Positions 42,248 through 52,166 of a stretch of DNA of 64,000 bases are shown piece after piece. Made by a program: the position numbers and the translations under genes. The DNA is from Microbacterium ginsengiterrae (GTDB lineage Bacteria; Actinomycetota; Actinomycetes; Actinomycetales; Microbacteriaceae): the NCBI RefSeq assembly GCF_014205075.1, contig NZ_JACHMU010000001.1:310001-374000 (forward strand), given 5' to 3'. The notes under the pieces are model-generated. The model had not been told where the DNA came from. It did no database searches and saw nothing but the letters and a program-made list of their open reading frames with translations. The stretch's first letter is position 1, and every line of letters begins with the position of its first letter.

Positions 42248-43609
42248 TCAGGAGCGCGACGATGTCTCCTTCTTGCCGCTCGCGGAATCCGCGGCGGAGG
42301 TCGGGTAGTCGGTGAGGTTCACGGCGTCCGGGCGGCTGCGTCGGCGCATCATGATCCCGATCAGCGAGGGGCGGCCCTGCTGCTTGTTCCAGACGTCGAT
42401 GCCGACCGCGACGAGGAGCACGAGCCCCTTGATCATCGAGACGACGTCGGCACCCTGGCCGAGCAGCTGGAGGCCGTTGTTGAGGAAGGCCATCACGAGG
42501 CCACCGATGATCGACCCGATCACGGTTCCGATGCCACCGGCGACAGCCGCGCCACCGATGAACACACTGGCGATGGCGTCCAGCTCCCAGCCGTTGCCGT
42601 CGCCGGGGCCGGAGGCCTGCGAGCGTGCGACGAAGATCATGCCGGCGAGAGCCGCGAGGACGGACATGTTCATCATGACGAAGAAGTCGACCCAGCGGTC
42701 CTTCACGCCCGACAGGCGAGCGGCCTGCCGGTTGCCGCCGACGGCGTAGATGTGACGACCGAAGACGGTGTTGCGCGTGATGAACGAGTAGATGATGACC
42801 AGCGCGAGCAGGATGATGCCGGCGACGGGGAAGCTCGTGCCGCTGCGGCCGGTGGCGAACATCCAACCGGCGACGAGGACCACGACCGACAGCAGCACGA
42901 CCTTGAGGACGCTGACCCACATGGGGGCCATCTCCGAGCCCATCTTGCGCTGCACGCGACGGGTGCGGATCTCCCAGAACACGAGCCAGGCGACACCGAG
43001 GAGGGCGAGGATCATGGTCGGCACGTTGAACGGCAGCGGCAGGGCGACCTCGGGCAGGTAGCCCGCACCGATGTAGACGAACTCGCGAGGCACGGGGATG
43101 GACTGCGAGTTGCCGATCCACTGGTTGGCACCGCGGAAGAACAGCATGCCCGCGAGGGTCACGATGAAGGCCGGGACACCGACGTATGCGACCCAGAAGC
43201 CCTGCCACGCTCCCACCAGCGCACCGACGACGAGTCCGAGGACGATCGCGAGCGGCCAGGGGAGGTTCCATTCGGCCATGGACTTCGCCACGATGATGCC
43301 GGTGAACGCCGCCACTGAGCCGACGGACAGGTCGATGTGGCCCATGATGATCACCATCACCATCCCGATCGCGAGGATCAGGATGAACGAGTACTGGTTG
43401 ATCACGTTGATGAGGTTGCCCGAGGTGAGCGTCGCACCGTTGGGGCCGTTGCGGATCAGCGTGAGGATCTCGAACAGGACGATGATGACGATGAGGCTGC
43501 CGAAGATGCCGAACTGGCGCAGCGACGACTGTGCGCCGCCGAACATCTTCTTGATGTCGCCGAAGTGGAACCCGCGCTGGGCCGTGGTGTCTGTGGTGCT
43601 GCCGCTCAT
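42248..43609 (-). CDS. gguB: Sugar ABC transporter permease (GguB/MmsB), system 1
   Basis: 453 residues, about ten or more transmembrane helices. Family features are [61 protein letters not shown], the coupling loop [23 protein letters not shown] and [24 protein letters not shown]. It is about 45 residues longer than the system 2 permease, with extra N- and C-terminal sequence. Its ATG overlaps the ATPase stop (ATGA). Confidence 0.93.
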   Translation of the reverse strand: MSGSTTDTTAQRGFHFGDIKKMFGGAQSSLRQFGIFGSLIVIIVLFEILTLIRNGPNGATLTSGNLINVINQYSFILILAIGMVMVIIMGHIDLSVGSVAAFTGIIVAKSMAEWNLPWPLAIVLGLVVGALVGAWQGFWVAYVGVPAFIVTLAGMLFFRGANQWIGNSQSIPVPREFVYIGAGYLPEVALPLPFNVPTMILALLGVAWLVFWEIRTRRVQRKMGSEMAPMWVSVLKVVLLSVVVLVAGWMFATGRSGTSFPVAGIILLALVIIYSFITRNTVFGRHIYAVGGNRQAARLSGVKDRWVDFFVMMNMSVLAALAGMIFVARSQASGPGDGNGWELDAIASVFIGGAAVAGGIGTVIGSIIGGLVMAFLNNGLQLLGQGADVVSMIKGLVLLVAVGIDVWNKQQGRPSLIGIMMRRRSRPDAVNLTDYPTSAADSASGKKETSSRS

Positions 43610-45174
43610 GCGTTCGCCTTCTGATTCGTGGAGGTCATGCTGCGCATGAGCGCCTCCGGAGTTGCCTGGTCAGCGGGGATGCAGTCGGTGACGCGTCCCT
43701 CGAAGATCGTGTAGATGCGATCGGAGATCCCCATCAGCTCCGGCAGTTCGCTGGAGATGACGATGACGCCCTTCCCCGCTGCCGCGAGTTCGTTGATGAT
43801 CGAGTAGATTTCGTACTTCGCCCCGACGTCGATGCCGCGGGTCGGCTCGTCGAGGATCAGCAGGTCGGGGTCGGTGAACATCCACTTGGCGAGGACGACC
43901 TTCTGCTGGTTTCCGCCGGAGAGCTTCGAGACGCCCTCTTCGACGTTGGGGGTCTTGATCCGCAGCGCCTTGCGGTAGTTCTCCGCGACGGCGTACTCCT
44001 GCCGCCCGTCGACCACTCCCCTGGCGGTGATCTTCGACAGTTTTGCCGAGACGATCGCGCGCTTGATGGTGTCCAGCAGGTTCAGACCCAGGGTCTTGCG
44101 GTCCTCGCTCACGTAGGCGAGGCCGTGGCGGATGGCGCTGGAGACGTCGCGGAGTTCGATCTCCTCGCCGTCCTTGAACAGCTGACCGCTGAGGAACGTG
44201 CCGTACGAGCGACCGAAGATGCTCCGCGCGAACTCGGTGCGACCGGCACCCATGAGGCCGGCGATGCCGACGACCTCACCGCGGCGGACGTCGATGCTCG
44301 ACCCCTTCACGACCATGCGCTCGGAGACCGTCGGGTGCTGCACCCACCAGTCCTTCACCTCGAAGAAGACCTCGCCGATGTCCGGGGTGCGGTCGGGGTA
44401 CCGGCTCTCGAGCGAACGGCCGACCATCCCGCGGATGATGCGGTCCTCGTTGATCTCGCCCTTGGTGATGTCGAGCGTCTCGACGGTCCGCCCGTCGCGG
44501 ATGATCGTGATCTCGTCGGCGATCTGCTCGATCTCGTTGAGCTTGTGACTGATCATGATCGAGGCGATGCCCTTGGCCTTGAGCCCGAGGATCAGATCGA
44601 GCAGGTGCTGCGAGTCGTTCTCGTTGAGCGCGGCGGTCGGCTCGTCGAGGATGAGCAGCCGGACGTCCTTGTTGAGCGCCTTGGCGATCTCGATGAGCTG
44701 CTGCTTGCCGACGCCGAGGTGCTTGATGGCGATGTCGGGGTCCTCGTCGAGACCGACGCGGGCGAGCAGTTCGGTCGCGCGGACCTTGGCGGCCGACCAG
44801 TCGATGACGCCCCCGGCGGCGATCTCGTTGCCGAGGAAGATGTTCTCGGTGATCGACAGCTCGGGGATCAGGGCGAGTTCCTGGTGGATGATCGCGATCC
44901 CGGCCTGCTCGCTGGAGGCGATGTCCTTGAAGCGCTGCTCCTCGCCGTAGAGCAGGATCTGGCCGTCGTAGGTGCCGTGCGGATACACGCCCGACAGCAC
45001 CTTCATGAGGGTCGACTTGCCCGCGCCGTTCTCGCCGCAGATCGCGTGGATCTCACCGGCCTTGACGGAGATCGACACGTCGGAGAGCGCCTTGACGCCA
45101 GGGAATTCCTTGGTGATGCCCCGCATCTCCAAGATGGGGCCAGAAACGGCCGGCATCGTTGCTGTGCTGCTCAC
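43606..45174 (-). CDS. gguA: Sugar ABC transporter ATP-binding protein (GguA/MmsA), system 1
   Basis: 522 residues, two fused ABC domains as in RbsA/XylG. First domain: Walker [10 protein letters not shown], signature-like [15 protein letters not shown], Walker [13 protein letters not shown]. Second domain: degenerate Walker [10 protein letters not shown] and signature [22 protein letters not shown] is a GguA-type insert. The GTG at 45174 has AGGAAG upstream; an earlier in-frame GTG at 45201 lies inside the promoter region. First gene of the operon, directly below a LacI-type operator. Confidence 0.93.
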   Translation of the reverse strand: MSSTATMPAVSGPILEMRGITKEFPGVKALSDVSISVKAGEIHAICGENGAGKSTLMKVLSGVYPHGTYDGQILLYGEEQRFKDIASSEQAGIAIIHQELALIPELSITENIFLGNEIAAGGVIDWSAAKVRATELLARVGLDEDPDIAIKHLGVGKQQLIEIAKALNKDVRLLILDEPTAALNENDSQHLLDLILGLKAKGIASIMISHKLNEIEQIADEITIIRDGRTVETLDITKGEINEDRIIRGMVGRSLESRYPDRTPDIGEVFFEVKDWWVQHPTVSERMVVKGSSIDVRRGEVVGIAGLMGAGRTEFARSIFGRSYGTFLSGQLFKDGEEIELRDVSSAIRHGLAYVSEDRKTLGLNLLDTIKRAIVSAKLSKITARGVVDGRQEYAVAENYRKALRIKTPNVEEGVSKLSGGNQQKVVLAKWMFTDPDLLILDEPTRGIDVGAKYEIYSIINELAAAGKGVIVISSELPELMGISDRIYTIFEGRVTDCIPADQATPEALMRSMTSTNQKANA

Positions 45175-45206
45175 GAATCTTCCTCGATACTTGACGGCCA
45201 CCCCTA

Positions 45207-45222
45207 ATGTGACCGTTCACAT
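45207..45222. promoter_or_regulatory. LacI-family operator of sugar transporter system 1
   Basis: ATGTGACCGTTCACAT has arms ATGTGA/TCACAT. It lies just downstream of the promoter (45228-45259) and upstream of the ATPase start. A near-identical site lies upstream of the LacI gene itself. Confidence 0.75.
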
Positions 45223-45227
45223 GAGAC

Positions 45228-45259
45228 ATCATATTGCGCCTGTCCTCCGCCGGTGTCAA
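45228..45259 (-). promoter_or_regulatory. Promoter of sugar transporter system 1
   Basis: On the minus strand TTGACA (45254-45259) is a perfect -35. TATGAT (45228-45233) is a good -10 but 20 bases away; CAATAT, five bases nearer, gives 17-base spacing. The operator follows immediately. Confidence 0.6.
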
Positions 45260-45306
45260 GTGGGCGCGGCTTCCGTTGCGCTATCGAGATCAGACGCGCG
45301 CTGAGG

Positions 45307-46320
45307 TCACCGCGGGGCGCTGGACGCGCGAAGGATCAGGCGGGGTGCGACGGGCCCGAATTCCGGCACGGCCTCGCCCCGGATCTCGGCGAGGAGGATC
45401 TGCACCGCCCGCTGCCCGAGGGCGGGGAAGTCCTGATGGACGGTGGTCAGCGGCGGCCAGACGTGGGCGGCCACCGGGATGTCGTCGAAACCGACGACGC
45501 TCACCTGGCGCGGCACATCGATCCCGGCATCCCGGAACCCGTGCATGAGCCCGATGGCCATGAGGTCGTTCGCCGCGAAGACGGCGGTGAAGTCCCGACG
45601 GCGGACCAGCTCGGTGCCGGCGAAATAGCCGAAGTCGGCCGTCCAGTCACCCCGGATGGGCGGGAAGGTCGGCAGATCCGCCTCCCGCAGCGCCTCGAGG
45701 TACCCGCGCATCCGCGACTCCGCCTCGATCCAGTCCTGCGGTCCGGCCAGGTGCAGGATGTCGGTGTGGCCGAGGGAGATGAGATGCTCCGTCACCGCTC
45801 GCGCTCCCGCGACCTGGTCGGCCGACAGCGTGTAGCCGTCCGAGCCCGACGCCGTCTGCAGGCTGACGAAGGGCACGCCGACGGCCATCCCCCGCAGCAC
45901 GTTGAACACACGCACCTGCGGGGCCAGCGCGACGATGCCGCTGACCTGTTCCCGCGTCAGCTGTCGGATCGCGTCACCGATCGCCTCCGGGGTGGTGGCG
46001 GGGAGGTTGACGGTGGTCACCGAGTAGCCCTCAGCGCGCGCGGCATCCTCGATGCTCGCGATCGAGGATGTGGGGCCGAACTCCCCCACCGTGGCCGACA
46101 GCACCCCGATGGTGTGCGACCGGCTCGTGACGAGGGCACGTGCGGCGAGGTTCGGCTTGTAGTCGAGAACGGCGATGGCGTCCTCGACGCGCTTCCGGGT
46201 CTCCGGACGGATGCTGGGGTGCTCGTTCAGCACGCGGGACACCGTCTGGTGCGAGACGCCGGCCAGCCGGGCGACGTCGCGGATGCTGGGCACCCGTGAC
46301 CGCGGACCAGAGGCTGACAT
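45307..46320 (-). CDS. LacI family transcriptional regulator
   Basis: 337 residues. The helix-turn-helix IRDVARLAGVSHQTVSRVLNEHPSIRPETRKRVEDAI and hinge helix LDYKPNLAARAL are textbook LacI. The effector domain follows with VVGFDDIPVAAHVWPPLTTV. It should repress the neighbouring sugar transporter in the absence of its sugar, and itself, because the same operator is present before both genes. GAGGGAG precedes the ATG; CATAAT at 46364-46369 is a good -10. Confidence 0.95.
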   Translation of the reverse strand: MSASGPRSRVPSIRDVARLAGVSHQTVSRVLNEHPSIRPETRKRVEDAIAVLDYKPNLAARALVTSRSHTIGVLSATVGEFGPTSSIASIEDAARAEGYSVTTVNLPATTPEAIGDAIRQLTREQVSGIVALAPQVRVFNVLRGMAVGVPFVSLQTASGSDGYTLSADQVAGARAVTEHLISLGHTDILHLAGPQDWIEAESRMRGYLEALREADLPTFPPIRGDWTADFGYFAGTELVRRRDFTAVFAANDLMAIGLMHGFRDAGIDVPRQVSVVGFDDIPVAAHVWPPLTTVHQDFPALGQRAVQILLAEIRGEAVPEFGPVAPRLILRASSAPR

Positions 46321-46337
46321 TGCATCGTCTCCCTCGC

Positions 46338-46353
46338 GTGTGCACGGTCACAT
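46338..46353. promoter_or_regulatory. LacI-family operator upstream of the regulator gene
   Basis: GTGTGCACGGTCACAT, matching the reverse complement of the site at 45207-45222 in 14 of 16 positions. It lies between the CATAAT -10 and the LacI start, which implies autorepression. Confidence 0.7.
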
Positions 46354-46418
46354 CGTTCGTTCCATTATGTCGCGAGGGCATCACTCGCGCATCCGGTGCG
46401 CCGCTCAGCCGTCGACGG

Positions 46419-47654
46419 TCAGTTTCTCGGCGCCTGGGCGACGGGGTCGTCCAGGAGCGGTTCGAAGGCGAGCTCAGCGGGTGCGATCTGCATGAGGTGC
46501 GACCGCATGTGCGCGCGCTCGAGGCGGACGGTCCGCCCCTCTGCTCCCACCGGATGCAACCGCACGGCCTCCGCCAGACGCTCCCGACTCGTCGCCAGCA
46601 GCACGCCGAGGTACCCCGAGAGCACCACCATCTGCGGCGCGAAAGCGTTCACGAAGTTCGTCAGCGCCACCGAGAGGACATCGACCTGCCTGGCGACCTC
46701 GGCGATGGTCACCGGGTCTCGCACGAGGCCGAGTTCGATGTCGAGCTCGTCCTCGTCGAGGCGGCGGCGCCCCAGGAGTGCGAGCACCTTGGCCGGGTGC
46801 ACCTCCACCTGCAGGCACCCGCGGCGGCCGCACGAGCACAGCGCTCCCGAGGTGTTCACCACGGTGTGTCCGAACTCGCCCGCGAATCCCGACGTGCCGC
46901 GCACGAGGGCGCCGTCGAGCACCAGCCCACCGCCGATCCCGTTCATGGAACCGCTGAGATACAGCACGTTGTCGACGTCCCTCGCGACGCCGAATCGGGT
47001 CTCCACCAGGGCCCCGACGCTCGTGTCGTTGCCCACGGAGACCGCGACCCCGATGGCGTCGGTGAGACGCCGTGCGAGGTTCTCCCTGCGCCAGCCGAGT
47101 GAGGGCGAGAGGAGCACGGTGCCGCTGCGGTCCACGAGACCGGGCACCGCGACCCCGGCGCCGACGAGGCGGTAGTGCCGGTCGATGTCCGCGCGCATCC
47201 CGTCGATCAGCGACGACGTGACCTGTGCGAAGCGTCGCGGGCTCGGCGGCTTGGCGAGGTCGTGCCGCACCCGCGAATGCACCGCTCCGCCGAGACCCAC
47301 CAGGGCCACCGAGACGCTGTGGGGCTCGGCGCTCACGCTCAGAGCGACGACACGATCCTCCGCCGCCACTCCGAGGGAGGGTCGGCCTGCGCGTCCTGTG
47401 CGCTCCACCGACGCCTCGCAGACGAGGTTGAGATCGAGCAGCTCCTGCACGAGAGCGGTCACGGTCGATCGGGTGAGGCCGGTCCGCGCGCCGATCTCCG
47501 TCCGGGACAGCGCGCCCCGGCCATGGACGAGCTGCAGGACGGTCGACAGGTTCTTCTGCCGCACGTCCTCGTTCGTCGTCCGGGCGAGGGGGCGCTGCGC
47601 CGCGATGAGCGGTTCCGAGAGATCGTGATCCTCGGTGCGATGCGAGTCGACCAT
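46419..47654 (-). CDS. ROK family transcriptional regulator
   Basis: 411 residues. The N-terminal winged helix reads LQLVHGRGALSRTEIGARTGLTRSTVTALVQELLDLNLV. The ROK sugar-kinase-like domain has GVAVPGLVD, GNDTSVGALVE, GIGGGLVLDG, GEFGHT and the zinc motif CSCGRRGCLQ. It is probably a sugar-responsive repressor rather than a kinase. The ATG shares its first base with the stop of the upstream ATPase gene (TGATG). The likely targets are the divergent promoters at 49181-49379, which hold two matching TTGTC-N9-GAmAA sites. Confidence 0.92.
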   Translation of the reverse strand: MVDSHRTEDHDLSEPLIAAQRPLARTTNEDVRQKNLSTVLQLVHGRGALSRTEIGARTGLTRSTVTALVQELLDLNLVCEASVERTGRAGRPSLGVAAEDRVVALSVSAEPHSVSVALVGLGGAVHSRVRHDLAKPPSPRRFAQVTSSLIDGMRADIDRHYRLVGAGVAVPGLVDRSGTVLLSPSLGWRRENLARRLTDAIGVAVSVGNDTSVGALVETRFGVARDVDNVLYLSGSMNGIGGGLVLDGALVRGTSGFAGEFGHTVVNTSGALCSCGRRGCLQVEVHPAKVLALLGRRRLDEDELDIELGLVRDPVTIAEVARQVDVLSVALTNFVNAFAPQMVVLSGYLGVLLATSRERLAEAVRLHPVGAEGRTVRLERAHMRSHLMQIAPAELAFEPLLDDPVAQAPRN

Positions 47655-49180
47655 CAACGCGTGACCATCATGTGTCGCATGAGCAGCTCCTGGGTGGCAT
47701 CCGCCCTGGCCACTTCGGCCGTGACGCGCCCGTCGGCGACCGTGTAGATGCGATCGGACAGCCCGATCACCTCCGGGAGCTCCGAGGAGATGACGATGAT
47801 CGCCTTCCCCTGCGCCGCGAGTTCATTGATGAGCCCGTAGATCTCGTACTTCGCCCCGACGTCGATCCCCCGCGTCGGCTCGTCGAGGATGAGGACGTCG
47901 GGATTGCTGAATATCCATTTCGACAACACGATCTTCTGCTGGTTCCCGCCGGAGAGCGTCGCGGTGGCCGCACCCACACTCGGGGTCTTGATGTTCATCT
48001 TGTAGCGATACGCTTCTGCCACTTTACGTTCGCGGATGCCGTCGACGAGACCGCGATGCGCGAGCCGCCCCAACGCGACCGACGAGATCCCGGTCTGCAC
48101 GGATGCGAGCAGGTTGAGGCCGTCCTGGCGTCGATCCTCCGGCGCGTACGCGATGCCGTGAGCGATCGCCTCGCGGATGGTCCGCAGCTCGATTTCCTCG
48201 CCGCGCTTGAAGGCCGATCCCGTGACCACCGACCCGTACGAACGTCCGAAGATGCTGAGGGCGAGCTCGGTGCGCCCCGCCCCCATCAGGCCGGCGATCC
48301 CGACGATCTCACCGGCGTGCACACGGAGCGTGACGTCGTGGATGACGACCCGCTGCGGATCGCTCGGGTGATGCACAGTCCAGTTCTCGAGGCGGAAGAG
48401 CTCGTCGCCGATGTCGGGCTCACGTGGTGGGAAGAGGTCGTCGAGGGGGCGCCCCACCATCGCGCGGATGATCCGCCCCTCATCGGTGTCGGGGTCGTCG
48501 CGGTGCATGGTCTCGACGGATGCGCCGTCTCGGAGGACCGTGATCCGGTCGGCGACGTCGAGGACCTCCTGCAGCTTGTGCGAGATGAGCACACACGTGA
48601 TCCCGTGGGACCGGAGCCGGTCGACCAGCGCCATCAGCCGATCGGAATCAGCGCGTCCGAGCGCAGCGGTCGGCTCATCGAGGATGAGCAGTCTGACGTC
48701 CTTGGCGAGCGCCTTCGCGATCTCGACGAGCTGCTGCTTGCCGATCCCCAGTTCCGACACGCGCGTCGCCGGGCTCTCGTGCAGCCCCACCCTCGCCATC
48801 AGCTCGGATGCGAGGGCGAAGGTCCGTTCCTCGTCGACGAGTCCGAAACGGGTCATCTCATGCCCGAGGAAGAGGTTCTCGGCGATCGAGAGCTGGGGCA
48901 CGACGGCCAGCTCCTGATGCACGATGACGATGCCCTCGGCTTCACTGTCGGCGAGGGAGCGGAATCGCATCTCGCGGCCTTCGAAGGTGATCGTCCCCTC
49001 GAACGTGCCGTGCGGATGCACGCCGCTGAGGATCTCCATCAGCGTCGTCTTGCCTGCCCCGTTCTCGCCGCAGATGGCGTGCACCTCACCCGGGCGGACC
49101 TCGAAGGAGACGTCGTCGAGCGCGGTGACCCCGCGGAACCGCTTCGTGACGCCCGACATGCGCAGCACTGTGTCGGACAT
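47654..49180 (-). CDS. Orphan sugar ABC transporter ATP-binding protein (GguA paralogue)
   Basis: 508 residues, the third GguA-type double ATPase in this region. Walker A GENGAGKTT, Walker [13 protein letters not shown], degenerate second Walker [10 protein letters not shown] and [14 protein letters not shown] are all intact, so it should be active. It has no permease or binding protein of its own: it is divergent from a complete binding protein-ATPase-permease operon and is followed by the ROK gene. It may share the neighbouring permease or act as an alternative ATPase. More diverged from systems 1 and 2 than they are from each other. Confidence 0.88.
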   Translation of the reverse strand: MSDTVLRMSGVTKRFRGVTALDDVSFEVRPGEVHAICGENGAGKTTLMEILSGVHPHGTFEGTITFEGREMRFRSLADSEAEGIVIVHQELAVVPQLSIAENLFLGHEMTRFGLVDEERTFALASELMARVGLHESPATRVSELGIGKQQLVEIAKALAKDVRLLILDEPTAALGRADSDRLMALVDRLRSHGITCVLISHKLQEVLDVADRITVLRDGASVETMHRDDPDTDEGRIIRAMVGRPLDDLFPPREPDIGDELFRLENWTVHHPSDPQRVVIHDVTLRVHAGEIVGIAGLMGAGRTELALSIFGRSYGSVVTGSAFKRGEEIELRTIREAIAHGIAYAPEDRRQDGLNLLASVQTGISSVALGRLAHRGLVDGIRERKVAEAYRYKMNIKTPSVGAATATLSGGNQQKIVLSKWIFSNPDVLILDEPTRGIDVGAKYEIYGLINELAAQGKAIIVISSELPEVIGLSDRIYTVADGRVTAEVARADATQELLMRHMMVTR

Positions 49181-49234
49181 CTCACCGCCCTTCCACGTCG
49201 ACCGGACGGGCCCAATGCTACCGAAGAAATCAAT

Positions 49235-49278
49235 TTGTCCTCAGGCCCGAAAAAATAATTTGTCCGCAGGGGCGACAA
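49235..49278. promoter_or_regulatory. Two tandem ROK-type operator sites in divergent promoter
   Basis: TTGTC-N9-GAAAA (49235-49253) and TTGTC-N9-GACAA (49260-49278), 25 bp apart, in an AT-rich island between the orphan ATPase gene and the second ChvE-like gene. The spacing and TTTGTCC core repeat exactly. The adjacent ROK gene is the likely regulator. Confidence 0.65.
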
Positions 49279-49379
49279 TATGCCATGCTTCGGAAGCGGA
49301 CAGCGCCTGAGCGCCGCTCCACGCCGACAGAGTGGTCAGACAGCACCGGCCACCGAACTTTCAAGGAAGAGAGAACGCG

Positions 49380-50528
49380 ATGAGTAGAAGAACCCTGCGC
49401 GCCCTGGCCACCACCGGCGCATTCGCCCTGGCCTTCGGACTCGCCGCCTGCGCGAGCAGCCCCGCGACCGAGTCGGAGGGCGCACCGGAGGCCGGCGACA
49501 TCACCGTCGGAGTCGCGATGCCGACCGAGACGAGCGAGCGGTGGATCGCCGACGGCGACGCCGTGAAGTCCCAGCTCGAGGAGGCAGGCTACGACGTCGA
49601 CCTCCAGTTCGCGAACGACGACATCCCCCGTCAGCAGCAGCAGCTCGACCAGATGATCACCAACGGCGCCGACATCCTCATCATCGCCTCCATCGACGGC
49701 ACCGCCCTCGCCACGCAGCTCGAGAACGCGGCGAGCAAGGGCATCCCCGTGATCGCCTACGACCGCCTCATCAACGGCACAGAGGACGTCGACTTCTACG
49801 TCACGTTCGACAACTACACCGTCGGCGTCCAGCAGGCGCAGTCTCTCCTGCGCGGTCTCGGCTTCCTCGACGAGAACAACGAGGACACCGGGGCGACCGA
49901 CGCCAAGGCGGTCGAGCTGTTCGCCGGATCCCCCGATGACAACAACACGAAGTTCTTCTACCAGGGCGCGATGGACACCCTGCAGCCGTACTTCGACGAC
50001 GGCCGCCTCACCGTCCCCTCGGGGCAGACGGACATGGACACGATCTCGACGCTGCGGTGGGACCAGGCCACGGCGCAGAAGCGCATGGAGGACCTGCTGA
50101 CGAGCACCTATGACGGTGGCGCGAAGCCGCTCGACGGCGTGCTCGCCCCGTACGACGGCATCTCGCGCGGCATCATCACGGCACTCGAGAACGCGGGATA
50201 CGGTTCCAGCATCGAGGACGGTCTTCCGATCCTCTCCGGCCAGGATGCGGAGATCGCATCCGTGAAGATGATCGCCGACGGCGTGCAGTACGCGACGATC
50301 TTCAAGGACACCCGCAAGCTCGCCACGCAGGCCGTCGCCGCAGCCGACGCCTTCGCGAAGGGCGAGGAGCCCGAGGCGAACGACACCGAGACGTACGACA
50401 ACGGTGTGAAGGTCGTGCCCTCCTACCTGCTGGAGTCCGACATCGTCGTGGCCGACAACATCACCTCGCTCCTGGTCGACTCCGGCTACTGGACCGAGGA
50501 CGAGATCGCGGCAGGCGTCGCCGGCTGA
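49380..50528 (+). CDS. chvE: Multiple-monosaccharide ABC transporter substrate-binding lipoprotein (ChvE-like), system 2
   Basis: 382 residues. Lipobox GLAAC after a 20-residue signal. Matching family segments are DITVGVAMPTETSERW, QQQLDQMITNGADILIIASIDG, VIAYDRLINGTEDVDFYVTFDN and ILSGQDAEIASVKMI. The ligand is a pentose or hexose, not resolvable from sequence. AAGGAAGAGAG gives a strong ribosome-binding site. First gene of binding protein-ATPase-permease, under the ROK-type operators; a long hairpin follows. Confidence 0.93.
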   Translation: MSRRTLRALATTGAFALAFGLAACASSPATESEGAPEAGDITVGVAMPTETSERWIADGDAVKSQLEEAGYDVDLQFANDDIPRQQQQLDQMITNGADILIIASIDGTALATQLENAASKGIPVIAYDRLINGTEDVDFYVTFDNYTVGVQQAQSLLRGLGFLDENNEDTGATDAKAVELFAGSPDDNNTKFFYQGAMDTLQPYFDDGRLTVPSGQTDMDTISTLRWDQATAQKRMEDLLTSTYDGGAKPLDGVLAPYDGISRGIITALENAGYGSSIEDGLPILSGQDAEIASVKMIADGVQYATIFKDTRKLATQAVAAADAFAKGEEPEANDTETYDNGVKVVPSYLLESDIVVADNITSLLVDSGYWTEDEIAAGVAG

Positions 50529-50538
50529 TCCCCGTCGT

Positions 50539-50579
50539 GGCGTCCGCCCGCCGACCGACAGGTCGTGCGGGCGGACGCC
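50539..50579 (+). terminator. Hairpin between ChvE-like and GguA-like genes of system 2
   Basis: 13-bp perfect stem (50539-50551 with 50567-50579) with an inner GACC/GGTC stem. No U-tract, so probably partial termination or 3'-end protection that raises binding-protein output. Confidence 0.65.
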
Positions 50580-50612
50580 CCTCCGCTCACCGATTCACAG
50601 ACAGGAGCTGCG

Positions 50613-52166
50613 ATGTCTGACGCGATCCTCGAGATGCGCAACATCACCAAGAACTTCCCCGGCGTCAAAGTGCTCGACGACGTCACCCTGACGGTCGCGC
50701 GGGGCGAGATCCACGCGATCTGCGGCGAGAACGGCGCAGGGAAGTCCACCCTCATGAAGGTGCTGTCCGGGGTGTACCCGCACGGCTCCTTCGACGGATC
50801 GATCGTCTTCGACGGCGAGCCGCAGCGGTTCACCGCGATCAAGGACTCCGAGCACGCGGGGATCGTCATCATCCATCAGGAGCTCGCCCTCGTGCCGCAC
50901 CTCTCGATCGCCGAGAACATCTTCCTCGGCAACGAGGTGCTCCGCCGTGGGCTGATCGACTGGCACGAGGCCAATGCCCGGGCCACGTCGTTCATGGAAC
51001 GCGTCGGACTGCACGAGAACCCGACCACGCCGGTCGGTCAGATCGGCGTCGGAAAGCAGCAGCTCGTCGAGATCGCCAAGGCGCTGACGAAGGACGTCCG
51101 ACTGCTGATCCTCGACGAACCGACCGCGGCGCTCAACGACTCGGACTCCGAGCACCTGCTCGGCCTGCTCCGCGGGCTCAGGGAGCAGGGCATCACGAGC
51201 ATCATCATCAGTCACAAGCTCGGCGAGATCATCGAGGTCGCCGACACCACGACGATCATCCGCGACGGTCAGACGATCGAGACGATCGACATGCACGGCC
51301 CGGACGTGTCGCAGGACCGGATCATCCGGGGAATGGTGGGGCGGTCCCTCGAACGGCGCTTCCCCGAGCGCACGCCGGACATCGGCGAGGAGATCTTCCG
51401 CGTCGAGAACTGGACGGTGCGCCACCCGACGCAGCAGGACCGCATCGTCGTGGACGACGCATCACTGTCGGTCAGGGCCGGGGAGATCGTCGGCATCGCG
51501 GGACTCATGGGCGCAGGCCGCACGGAGTTCATGATGAGCGTGTTCGGACGCAGTTACGGGAGGGCGGCCTCCGGGAAGGCGTTCCTCCGCGGCGAGGAGA
51601 TCTCCACCCGCACGGTGCGAGACGCCATCGGCAACGGACTCGCTTACGTCTCCGAGGACCGCAAGGAGTACGGTCTCAACCTCATCACCGACATCAAGAC
51701 GAACATCTCCGCTGCGGGCCTCGGCAACCTCACGAGCGCCGGGCCGTTCATCGACGCCCACCGCGAGGCGGAGGTCGCCGAGCGCTACCGCACCGACCTG
51801 CACATCAAGTCGCGCACCGTCGCCCAGATCGTAGGCAACCTCTCCGGCGGGAACCAGCAGAAGGTGGTGCTGGCGAAGTGGCTCTACACGGACCCCGACG
51901 TGCTCATCCTCGACGAGCCGACCCGCGGCATCGACGTCGGCGCCAAGTACGAGATCTACGAGATCATCGGCGCTCTGGCGGCCGCTGGTAAGGCCGTCAT
52001 CCTCATCTCCAGCGAGCTGCCGGAGCTCCTCGGGCTCTCGGACCGCATCTACACCCTCGCCTACGGGCGCATCACCGGGCAGCTTCCCGCCGCGGACGCG
52101 ACACAGGAGGCGCTCATGTCCCTCATGACGATCGAAAACACTTCCCCGAAGGAGGCCGCGGCATGA
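50613..52166 (+). CDS. gguA: Sugar ABC transporter ATP-binding protein (GguA/MmsA), system 2
   Basis: 517 residues with two ABC domains. Walker [37 protein letters not shown], then GLMGAGRTE and [22 protein letters not shown] is the family insert and [13 protein letters not shown] is a typical second-domain stretch. ATG at 50613 with ACAGGAG upstream. Its stop overlaps the permease start (ATGA). Confidence 0.94.
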   Translation: MSDAILEMRNITKNFPGVKVLDDVTLTVARGEIHAICGENGAGKSTLMKVLSGVYPHGSFDGSIVFDGEPQRFTAIKDSEHAGIVIIHQELALVPHLSIAENIFLGNEVLRRGLIDWHEANARATSFMERVGLHENPTTPVGQIGVGKQQLVEIAKALTKDVRLLILDEPTAALNDSDSEHLLGLLRGLREQGITSIIISHKLGEIIEVADTTTIIRDGQTIETIDMHGPDVSQDRIIRGMVGRSLERRFPERTPDIGEEIFRVENWTVRHPTQQDRIVVDDASLSVRAGEIVGIAGLMGAGRTEFMMSVFGRSYGRAASGKAFLRGEEISTRTVRDAIGNGLAYVSEDRKEYGLNLITDIKTNISAAGLGNLTSAGPFIDAHREAEVAERYRTDLHIKSRTVAQIVGNLSGGNQQKVVLAKWLYTDPDVLILDEPTRGIDVGAKYEIYEIIGALAAAGKAVILISSELPELLGLSDRIYTLAYGRITGQLPAADATQEALMSLMTIENTSPKEAAA

